A stretch of DNA of 64,000 bases from Streptomyces spiramyceticus. Lineage in GTDB: Bacteria; Actinomycetota; Actinomycetes; Streptomycetales; Streptomycetaceae. The position numbers and the translations under genes are program-made. The stretch spans positions 1,863,684 to 1,927,683 of the forward strand of contig NZ_JARBAX010000002.1 of NCBI RefSeq assembly GCF_028807635.1, read 5' to 3'. This document shows positions 56,530-64,000 of the stretch, piece after piece (position 1 is the first letter of the stretch; each line of letters starts with the position of its first letter). The notes under the pieces were generated by a model that saw only the letters and a list, made by a program, of their open reading frames with translations, was not told the DNA's origin and ran no database searches.

Positions 56530-56736
56530 ATGCGACTTCACCTCATGCGCTGGGTCCTCGACCCCGTGACCAGCTGGCAGGCCCTGCGGGAGTCCAGACG
56601 AAGCCGTGGACGCACCTCATTTGACGTGGCCTGGCGGCAGGCAAGGGTCGCCCGGCATCCCGACGAAGCCCCCTACCTGTGGCACGGACATGGGGCAGCA
56701 GCCGAAACGGATCACCGGGAAAGCGACCCGTGCTGA
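56530..56736 (+). CDS. Small hypothetical protein, 68 aa (weak)
   Basis: Met 56530. Sequence MRLHLMRWVLDPVTSWQALR ... TSFDVAWRQARVARHPDEAP. Basic helical. No clear ribosome site and no family. Confidence 0.3.
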   Translation: MRLHLMRWVLDPVTSWQALRESRRSRGRTSFDVAWRQARVARHPDEAPYLWHGHGAAAETDHRESDPC

Positions 56737-56894
56737 CCGGTCAGATGGCCTGATCCGCACCAATGGAATTCGGTCGAGGCCGGAATATCCCTCCCAGCAG
56801 GAAATTTCCGCCACATTCAAAAAAGCGCTCATCGAAGCCCGGATGCTTCGTGAGAATCAGGGTTCTGTCAATCCGGACAACGGGGGAGTGGAAT

Positions 56895-57416
56895 ATGCCG
56901 GATCCTGTGGAGATCGCGCTGATCAGTTCAGCTGTACCTGCCACTCTGACCTTCCTGTACCAGCGCCTGGAGCACCTGCTCAGCCCCCGGCACGCGGAAC
57001 CCGAGCAGGACCTCGCGCTTCCCGACACACTGGTCGGCACGCTCCAGCTTCCCCTGCAGCCGGACCAGGAGCAGCTCCAGGCCCGGCAGGCCGAGCTCGG
57101 CTTGCTCTACGGCTTCCTCGAGGAGTACGCAAGCCGAGAGCCGGAAGTACTGACCCCAGAGCAGGGTCTCCTGCGCAGCATGGGGAAGCTGCGCGCCATC
57201 CTGGAAGACGTCTACAACCAACGCCTGACCTTCGCAGGCGAGGACCGCCCCGCCTCCGGTCCGTTCGTGGACCAGAAGCTGACCACGCTCACCGGCGAGG
57301 CCACGGGCATGGACGCCGACGAGATCACCGGCAACGCAAAGGTCACCCAGCAGGTGGAGACAGTTGAAGCCGGCGCCCAGCTGACCGGTATGAAAGCACG
57401 GCGGATCGGCGGATAG
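56895..57416 (+). CDS. Hypothetical protein of a conflict-type locus, 173 aa
   Basis: ATG 56895 with GGGGGAG ahead. An N-terminal hydrophobic helix (ALISSAVPATLTFLYQRLEH) is followed by an acidic helical body and a C-terminal repeat-like tail (MDADEITGNAKVTQQVETVE). No enzymatic motif. Followed at 65 bases by a gene with a similar spacer sequence and a P-loop, so the two probably act together; such pairs occur in Streptomyces with NTPase-type effectors (inference). Confidence 0.6.
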   Translation: MPDPVEIALISSAVPATLTFLYQRLEHLLSPRHAEPEQDLALPDTLVGTLQLPLQPDQEQLQARQAELGLLYGFLEEYASREPEVLTPEQGLLRSMGKLRAILEDVYNQRLTFAGEDRPASGPFVDQKLTTLTGEATGMDADEITGNAKVTQQVETVEAGAQLTGMKARRIGG

Positions 57417-57481
57417 CGGCGCCGCAACACCTCCCCGGTGCGCACCCGCGCAACAACACCAACTGTCCGAAGGGCCGCGCG

Positions 57482-57990
57482 TTGACGCTGAACGAACCCA
57501 CAGCACCCAGACAGCCCACCGAGCTGCCCGCACCTGCTGCACCTTCGGCTGGCCATCCAGCCGAAGGCATCAGCGCCGCCCCGATTCCCGCTACCGACCC
57601 TGTCGAACCCGTAGCCGAGACGGTCTCGACCGCCGTTGGGAACATTGCCGACCCGGCTGAGCACATTGCGCCGCCCACGACAGAGCAACCACCTGAGGCG
57701 GCACCTGTGGGCGGCACCGCACCCGAAGCCGGCAACCTCGCCGACACCGGCATGAACGACACCAGCGCAGCTGCAGCACAAGTCGACCAGACCGTCACCA
57801 CCAACAACGGCACACTCATCGGGATTCAGAACAACCACGAGATCCAGCGTCTGCGGGGGATCCCTCTGACGGACGACTGGATCCGCCGTCGACTCGGCGG
57901 CTATGTCGGAGACGACGACACGGCGAAAGCGCTCGGAGCGATTCTCGACATCCACCGAGTGGGGGTCATCCACGCCGGCGCCGGTACCGG
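57482..57990 (+). pseudogene. P-loop NTPase, truncated just at its Walker A
   Basis: TTG 57482 starts a Pro/Ala-rich tail (residues 1-100), then VTTNNGTLIGIQNNHEIQRL, IPLTDDWIRRRLGGYVGDDD, LDIHRVGVIHAGAGTG. The last residues are the start of a phosphate-binding loop, after which the sequence changes to antisense of the CD-NTase-like gene. The catalytic remainder is gone. N-terminal partner or regulator of an NTPase effector, inactivated by rearrangement. Confidence 0.55.
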
Positions 57991-58638
57991 CCCCATCCCC
58001 GGCTCGACGAACTCCCACGCCCAGACCGTCAGATTGTGCGAGGAGAAGCCCGGCTGGGAGTACTGCTTGTTCCACGCCTTCAGCAGACGCACCACCCGCC
58101 GGCGGGTACGCCGCAGCGACTGCGCCCCGCCGGTGAAGAGCTCGACGTGCCCCTCCGGGTCGGACGCCTCCCAGCGGTCGGTCTCCAGGTTCGGGATCCA
58201 CAGCCCGCCCCCCTCCTTCCGGGTGAGGGCCACGACCAGGTCCACCGTCGGGTCCTGGCCGTCGACCGGCTCCCCGAACGTGACCTTCGGACCGCGCTTG
58301 GAGGTTCCGCAGCGTGCCTTCGGGTACACCTTGCGCACTGCGGGACCGAGCAGCGCGCACAGCTCGCCGGTGATCGCGGTCGGCGTCTCGCCGCCCCCGT
58401 CCGGCCCGAGCCGCGGATACACGCGCCGGTCCAGGACGACTCCGCCGTCACCGTCGCCGACCGGGTGGATGAAGGTGTGCTGGGGCAGCGAACCACTGCG
58501 GTAGGTCCGCAGCGCGCCCGTGAAGCCGATGGCGCTCGAGCGGACCAGGTCCAGCCGCGTACGTGCCTGCGCCAGCGGCTGCGGGTGGGCGTCGATCTGG
58601 TCGCGGATGTCGTTGAGGATGTCTTCGGTGTATCCCAT
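57990..58638 (-). pseudogene. CD-NTase-like nucleotidyltransferase, C-terminally truncated
   Basis: ATG 58638. Helix RTRLDLVRSSAIGFTGALRT, then YRSGSLPQHTFIHPVGDGDG (GS at 49-50, acidic pair), VVLDRRVYPRLGP, third acidic residue in PTVDLVVALTRKEG, then RRRVVRLLKAWNKQYSQPGF. This is the arrangement of cGAS/DncV-like enzymes that make cyclic nucleotides in CBASS. It ends at the 57,990 junction after EFVEPGMG, about 215 residues in, so the C-terminal helical lobe is lost. No CBASS effector seen in the window. Confidence 0.6.
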
Positions 58639-58787
58639 GGAGGTTGTCCGTTCAGGTGAGGGGCGCCGAGCGCCGCACATCGCCCGGGACGTCCCCGGGC
58701 GGAGCCGTCACTCGGCGGCTCACCCTCCTCTGACGTCACACCGTCGAGATCGTCCGGGCGGCCCTCACCTTCGCCGCTGTGAGCAGG

Positions 58788-59828
58788 TCAGGAACAATCG
58801 CGGCAGACCTTGCTCGCACCCTCGAACCGGGACGGAGCCAGGACCATGAAGCAGCGCTCGCAGGGACGGTCGCTCCGCCTTCTGGCGGCCGTGCAGCCAC
58901 AGTGCCCCTGCCCGCACGAAGGCTCCCCGCACTCCGCACACGCCAGCTCGGTGATCTTGAACGACTCACCACACGTCTCGCACTCCCACCAGGAACCGAA
59001 CCGAGAGGTCCCGGTTCGAGGGCGCGGCGCCGTGAACGCGCGCCAGGCCACGCTGTCCTCGGCGAGCACAGCGATCAGGTAGTCCTCGTCACACCAGGCC
59101 GCCTGCCCGTACAACAGATCGCTGCGCTCGCCGGACCTGTAGACCACGAACGTCTTGTCGCGCTCGATCGTGGCACGGGTACCCAAGGCCGCGGCCAGGA
59201 GCGGGGTCTTCGACTGATCGGAACCCCCAGCCGGCGGAATCATGCCGTGAGCCGCGGCAAACAGCACCCGGCCCGCGGCATCGAACAAGACGACCACGCC
59301 ACCGCCGGCCAGATACTGCGCCGCACGCACACAGCACGCCTCGCGCGATGCCAGGGAGGTGCGGAACATGGCAACGACATCATCGGCGGAGGGCCCCCGG
59401 CGGCGTACGTCCGCGGTAATCTGCGCATCCGGCACGAGCACGCGCGCAGCGAAGGCGTCACACGCCGCTTCCTCGAAGGCTTCGGAGTCCTCCCAGTCGA
59501 ACAGGCGCTGCCCCAGCTCCGGGTCGGTCTGCTGGAGATGGTGGCCCAGCTCGTGCAGGCCGGTGAACCCCCGGCGCCGAAGCGAGCGGGCCGTCCCGAC
59601 CACCAGGGTCGGGGGATCGGTCTCCGGCCGGTAGCTGCCGGCGACCGAACACCGGCCACCGTCATCCGACGCGGCCTCCAACGACACCCGGATGTCCGCC
59701 CAGCGGCCCAGCTCGGCCAGCGGATCCACGCGCAGCGCTTCCAGAGCACCGGGGTGCAACCGCTCAAGAGCCGAGATCATCGCCTCCGCCTGACGCGGAG
59801 CCTCCTCGGTGAACCGGAGCCGTGTCAC
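58788..59828 (-). CDS. ImmA/IrrE-type metalloprotease with C-terminal zinc ribbons
   Basis: GTG 59828 overlaps the upstream stop (GTGA). 346 residues. Gluzincin motif LHELGHHLQQTD (His92, Glu93, His96) with the third ligand in EAFEEAACDAFAARVLV. The middle region is helical with AAQYLAGGGVVVLFDAAGRV. The C-terminus has three zinc pairs: WECETCGESF, ACAECGEPSC and RPCERCFMVL. ImmA/IrrE proteases cleave a partner repressor in response to DNA damage or mating signals; the cognate HTH gene is immediately upstream. Confidence 0.85.
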   Translation of the reverse strand: MTRLRFTEEAPRQAEAMISALERLHPGALEALRVDPLAELGRWADIRVSLEAASDDGGRCSVAGSYRPETDPPTLVVGTARSLRRRGFTGLHELGHHLQQTDPELGQRLFDWEDSEAFEEAACDAFAARVLVPDAQITADVRRRGPSADDVVAMFRTSLASREACCVRAAQYLAGGGVVVLFDAAGRVLFAAAHGMIPPAGGSDQSKTPLLAAALGTRATIERDKTFVVYRSGERSDLLYGQAAWCDEDYLIAVLAEDSVAWRAFTAPRPRTGTSRFGSWWECETCGESFKITELACAECGEPSCGQGHCGCTAARRRSDRPCERCFMVLAPSRFEGASKVCRDCS

Positions 59829-60784
59829 GCGCCGCCCTTCACACTGCCCTCGCCGCCGAGGAACTGCCGCAGACGCGCGTCCCAATCGGCCACCCCACCG
59901 CCTGTCTGACGAGCGGCCAGCGCAAACGCGCCGTAGCCACCCGAAAGCCGCGCCTGCGCCTCACTGACCTCCAGCTGCCGCGCACGGCGTACCCACACCG
60001 AACGCCACCGCGGGTGCTCTGCGGCATAGACAAGATCAGCAGGCAGAGGACGGACCGTACGGGTGATCTGCTCTGCAGGCAGCCCGGTCGCCGAAGCGAT
60101 GGCATCGATCCGGTCGGGAGGCAGCGGAATCTTGCCGCGAAGCAGCTTCATGACCTCCGGCTGTGGCATCTCCAAGGCAGAGCACAGCGTCCTCAAGTCC
60201 GGCCGGGCACCGAGCAGCGACGCCAGGGTCCCGGCAGGTCGCCCGCTCTCTTCAACCGGCAGACCGGGTGCATGCCGCAGATATTCCAGATCATCAGTGA
60301 GGCCGGCTCGTACCTCAGCGTCCGGCTCCAAGGCGGAACGGATCGGCTGTCCCCCACGCACTCCTGCCGCAGCCAGCGCCGGCCGACCCTGGGCCTGGGC
60401 TGCGGTGCACCCCACGATGTCGTCGTCCCAGACATCCACTACGCGCTCCAGCACGCGCATGGGGACACAAGAGACCAGCCCTGCCCACACAGTGGCGTCA
60501 ACCCCGAACGCAGTACGTGACCCGTCCACCACCACGCTGGTCTCGTCCTCACCTGGCGGGTCGATCGTGACGGGGACCGCGTTCACCTCACGGGCGTCCA
60601 CATCCAAGACCAGCACGAGCATGCTGACCTCGTCCCAGCGCGCCCGCCACACCTGACCAGGCTCAAGCTCCGCCTGAGCCGGATCACCAAAACGCTCTCT
60701 CAGCCCTGCCTCCGACAGAGCACGCGGCCCACGTACCTGCCGGGCCAGATCCAGGAAACGCTGCGGCACTCCCGAGTCACCCAT
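59825..60784 (-). CDS. HTH protein paired with the ImmA/IrrE protease
   Basis: 319 residues from ATG 60784 with GGGAGG ahead. The N-terminal half (VWRARWDEVSMLVLVLDVDA) is beta-rich. An HTH-like segment (LCSALEMPQPEVMKLLRGKI, PLPPDRIDAIASATGLPAEQ) occupies residues 210-250, and the C-terminus is helical. The probable repressor or antitoxin cleaved by the downstream protease, with which it is translationally coupled. 84 bases from the sigma-like gene. Confidence 0.7.
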   Translation of the reverse strand: MGDSGVPQRFLDLARQVRGPRALSEAGLRERFGDPAQAELEPGQVWRARWDEVSMLVLVLDVDAREVNAVPVTIDPPGEDETSVVVDGSRTAFGVDATVWAGLVSCVPMRVLERVVDVWDDDIVGCTAAQAQGRPALAAAGVRGGQPIRSALEPDAEVRAGLTDDLEYLRHAPGLPVEESGRPAGTLASLLGARPDLRTLCSALEMPQPEVMKLLRGKIPLPPDRIDAIASATGLPAEQITRTVRPLPADLVYAAEHPRWRSVWVRRARQLEVSEAQARLSGGYGAFALAARQTGGGVADWDARLRQFLGGEGSVKGGA

Positions 60785-60868
60785 GGTGTCCTCCCGCATC
60801 CATCGACTGAGCAGGCCTCCACCATCGACTGACGTCATACCGGACAGGACGTCCGGCCCTGGCCACAC

Positions 60869-61546
60869 TCATCGTGTCTGCACCGCTTCGCTGCACAGCC
60901 GGATCACCTCCGACCTCACTGAACGTACCCCGTGCCCGTCTCCGTCCCCGACCAGCTGCTGCAGCTTCTCCTTCAGGCACGCCCCGCGGTGATACGCCTG
61001 GGAGCGGCCGCAGCCCAGAAGCGTCTGAATCTCCCCAGGACGGTCCAGATACGCGACCATGTGCTGCTCCTGAGGGCTGAGCATGGCCACGATCTCTGCC
61101 GCGACAGACGCCGTCCTGGCCTCGTCATCGCGAGCAAGCACAATCTCCTCCGCAGAGGCATACGGACTGACAGTGACCTGCGCTCCCGCATCCTCCGGGA
61201 GCGACACAACGACCGGATCCAGCACCACTGGAAAGCGAGCCGTGAACACCTCGACCAAGTGCGCAACCTCCATCGACCCGGCGGCGGCGACCAAAACCGT
61301 ATCGATCACCGCCTCTATCGACGCTCTGTCGGCGACGGGAGCGCGACGCGTTTCACTCGTCCATTTCGGGATCTTGATGTTCGGCACGGCGTACGCGGCT
61401 TCGACAAGCCGCTCGGAGGGACCTGACCAGGGCTGCACCGTGGTTCCGGACAACCGCCACCTACCGGCCCCCGCCTCGCCCGGCGGTACCGCCTCGAAGG
61501 CACTGCTCTCCTTCAGCACCTTCTCCACCGAGCGCCCCAACGACAC
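60869..61546 (-). CDS. Sigma-70 region-4-like protein
   Basis: 225 residues from GTG 61546, with AAGGAAA about 10 bases ahead. The C-terminal third (VAAEIVAMLSPQEQHMVAYL, then RPGEIQTLLGCGRSQAYHRG) looks like a sigma region-4 HTH. The N-terminus (EKVLKESSAFEAVPPG...) resembles an HTH-linked domain, not region 2. It may be a small sigma-like regulator or anti-terminator heading the three-gene operon. Foreign sequence starts about 20 bases upstream, so its promoter is not seen. Confidence 0.65.
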   Translation of the reverse strand: MSLGRSVEKVLKESSAFEAVPPGEAGAGRWRLSGTTVQPWSGPSERLVEAAYAVPNIKIPKWTSETRRAPVADRASIEAVIDTVLVAAAGSMEVAHLVEVFTARFPVVLDPVVVSLPEDAGAQVTVSPYASAEEIVLARDDEARTASVAAEIVAMLSPQEQHMVAYLDRPGEIQTLLGCGRSQAYHRGACLKEKLQQLVGDGDGHGVRSVRSEVIRLCSEAVQTR

Positions 61547-61565
61547 GACCGCCGTTTCCTTTACT

Positions 61566-64000
61566 TTCTAAAACATATCTTATCTCCATACTCCCCTGCC
61601 AACCGCACCAGACCTGAAACCTATCTCTCTATCATTCTTATTTTCTTCTTATTATGTTAATTCCCTCCCTCTACAATATCACTGTCCAATATTTATTTTT
61701 CTAATACTTACATTCTCTAAACCGTTGCTAAATCTTTAATTACTTTCCTACACTCTTTCTAAGATCAATCTACTCTCATCATACTGATCACCTCCCTGTT
61801 CTTACACAATACTTTCCCCTAATCTCTTCTAATATCACATTCATAACTAAAACCATCGCTTTCTATCTCTCTGTTATTCTCTCCTTCATAAAAACTCTTC
61901 TCCTCTATACCCACTCTCACTTCCACCCCTCTAACCTACCACCCCAGTAATATTTCTCATCATTTCTCCTACTAGACTATATTTCCTACCCGCATTCTCC
62001 AATCCTTTTGAGCTCATTTTTGATTTATCTATAACTAATTTCGCCGTTTCATATAATATAACTCTCACCCTTCAAATTTTAAATCTCCTTTTACTTAGAA
62101 ACTTAATCTTACCCACTTTACTCATTTAAATAATTCTAATTATGTAGCTTGAGTTATATTTGTGTCTTCTAATCTGTCTTCTTCTAATATGTGTGCATCC
62201 TTTATCACTACCTGTGTGTGTGTGTGTGTGTATGCACACACCACTTCTATATACTTATTTATGCATTATTTTCTTCTTCCTCATCATTAAAAACTCATAT
62301 TCCTGATGAGAGATAGAGTATAGTGTAGTCACGTTCGCTCTCATAGATAGACGAGCATCATACCACTCTCTTCTATATTCATACTTCTATCCCTCAGCAT
62401 GTCTCACTCTTCCACTCCATATCCCAGTCACCTGTGTAACTCATCTATCATATCTACTCCATACCTTCCACTATCTAAAATATACCCTTAACTCTTCCCC
62501 TCCTATCTAACCATCCTCCCTCTTCCCCTTCCCACCTCACTAACTCACTCTCAAACCATCCCTATCCCCATTGTACCCCTATCATCTACTCCTTTCTATA
62601 TTCTTATTTACCTCTCTTCACCTCTTTCTTTATAATTTCATCCCCCTCTTATACTCCCAATTCAACATCCATTTATATCCTCCCTCATCATTTACATTCT
62701 TTCTCTCACAAAAACCAAACTAAATAAAATACAAAACAACCCACCACAAACACATCACCCCAAACACCACAAAAAAAACTCACAAAACTATCTCCTGTGT
62801 GTGTGGATGTCTTGTACATCTACCACACCCATTTACCTATATGTATAGATATCACACACCAAACACAACCTCATCTACCATCTCTAACTCTCTCTCTTCT
62901 CTCACTAATGATATAGATATATCCACAACTTCTCAACATAGTAGAGATACTCCCCCCACTAACCACACACAACAACACACAACACCAACCAAAAACAAAC
63001 ACAACACTCACTGACTCCCACCCCAACCCAAAAAAACCAAATCTCTCAGATAGAAAACATAGACTAGAGAACACACTCTCATACACTCTCACATCTCACA
63101 ACCCACTATATTACTCACTCATCTCACCCCCATCGACACACCACCAAAACCACCCCCAAAAATAAACACCCCCCCCCTCCCCCTCTCCTCTCTCCAGATA
63201 CTCACTGATACTCTCACCCCCTTCACCCTACCCATAGTATATAATGTAGACTTACTCCTCATCACTCACACCCTCTCATATGTATATACACTCATAGATA
63301 GATATACACCCCTACAACACCAACACCCACCTTCCAAATACCCATAACCCCAACAACAAAACACACAAACACACCAACAAAAGAGTATATTCAACAACTC
63401 CACACACTCTCTCTCCCACCCCCCTTCCCCCCACTCGACCTTCACAACATACAAAAAACAACCACCCCCCACCAAATATCTCCACCTAACCTCACACCCC
63501 AAGACGCACTCACACACACAAACCACCAAAGATGTATATAATGTGTCTGACGCACGCATCGCCATCCTCTATCAGATCTCGTTGTGTCACAACATGTGTG
63601 TATTGTGTGTGTGTTGTCCAATTTCCAATCAACCCCCCTATCACTCTCTACAATGATGTATGTGATTCTCTCAACCTTCTCTCTCTCCCTCTCCCCCTCT
63701 AAACCAATAAAACACCCCACTCCTCCCTCCTCCTCCATACTCTTATACCCCACATCACACTCTCTCTCAATAACACATGATGTGTGTGTGTTCCCTCTCA
63801 TATCATGTAACACATAACAAACAAAATAAACCCACTACTCACTCCATCTTCTCTCTCTATACTCTTAATACCAACTCCACAGAGATCACTGTAGACACCT
63901 CCTTCTCATCACACCCACCCTTCTCTCAACCTAACAGTCAGAGAGAGTAGAAAAATTTCATCCCTCTCTAAAAACACTAATATAACATCCCCAGAGATAG
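61566..64000. other. Non-biological low-complexity tail with sequencing adapter
   Basis: Abrupt change at about 61,566 from over 65% GC to CT/CA-rich, G-poor text with many homopolymers and (TG)n, (TC)n runs; no gene. At 63,546-63,590 TCTGACGC, then 20 bases, then AGATCTCG reproduces the Nextera read-2 structure (TCTGACGC, 21 bases including an 8-base index, AGATCTCG). Low-quality read-through or chimeric assembly, not organism DNA. Confidence 0.85.

Noticed and set aside
62210..62240. (TG)n microsatellite and similar runs in the tail
   Set aside because: They lie in the adapter-bearing artefact and are not organism sequence.
62799..63817. Short open frames in the tail
   Set aside because: Low-complexity Cys/Val or Thr/His-rich translations inside the artefact.
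61566..64000. A linear-replicon telomere at the right edge
   Set aside because: No palindromic GC-rich telomere repeats; composition and adapter match indicate an artefact.

Overview
The window is high-GC actinobacterial DNA, almost certainly Streptomyces. Evidence: extreme third-position GC, GTG starts, AGGAG-type ribosome sites, families typical of the genus (DUF6083, BldC/anti-sigma type HTH plus ATPase pairs, helicases with Helicase-Associated domains) and Streptomyces-type IS elements. It reads as accessory DNA from a chromosome arm or linear plasmid: no core housekeeping cluster, many broken genes, several IS and transposon remnants, a T4SS-type ATPase fragment and three helicases of a kind often found near Streptomyces linear ends. 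The last 2.4 kb (about 61,566-64,000) is not bacterial sequence. It is low-complexity, G-poor on the + strand, and carries a recognisable degraded Illumina/Nextera adapter.

Layout. 1-1,314: an insecticidal-toxin TcB/SpvB-type protein running off the left edge. 1.5-9.9 kb: a scrap yard with an IS1634-like transposase remnant, a second gpsA, an MFS remnant interrupted by an IS110-family element, an aminotransferase remnant, a YceI protein, one orphan type I-E CRISPR-like repeat and Tn554-type integrase-accessory genes. 9.9-16.2 kb: an APH-type kinase, an MFS exporter, a TfuA/YcaO pair (truncated RiPP/thioamidation module), a HEAT fragment and a pentapeptide-repeat membrane protein. 17.2-20 kb: a helicase fragment abutting a truncated VirB4/TraC-like ATPase. 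20-26.4 kb: an intact stretch with GNAT plus HTH-TPR regulator, a divergent anti-sigma-type ATPase, a PIMT-like methyltransferase with a proline-rich peptide, a toxin-antitoxin-like pair and a secreted protein.

26.5-50.2 kb is the most interesting part. A helicase is cut just before its DEAH motif at about 28,456, beside a block of repeated TAGTGATC sites. Then come putative cargo genes (GNAT-like, PIN-domain, Cys-rich zinc protein, DUF6602 nuclease-like), a four-gene SMC operon with the architecture of a Wadjet (JetD-A-B-C) anti-plasmid system, and a Tn7-like transposition set tniQ-tnsA-tnsB-tnsC, all transcribed leftwards. A complete helicase with Helicase-Associated domains diverges from tniQ. 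I infer a Tn7-like element carrying plasmid defence.

50.5-61.5 kb: a Cys-rich regulator-like gene divergent from an XRE gene across a clear inverted repeat, a DUF6083 protein, a UvrD-like helicase, a DoxX remnant, a two-gene conflict-type locus truncated at its P-loop and fused tail-to-tail with a truncated CD-NTase-like gene, and an operon of sigma-like, HTH and ImmA/IrrE metalloprotease genes.

A dozen or more otherwise plausible genes carry a single-nucleotide frameshift. With the adapter tail, this suggests an indel-prone draft contig, so many 'pseudogenes' here may be intact in the organism.
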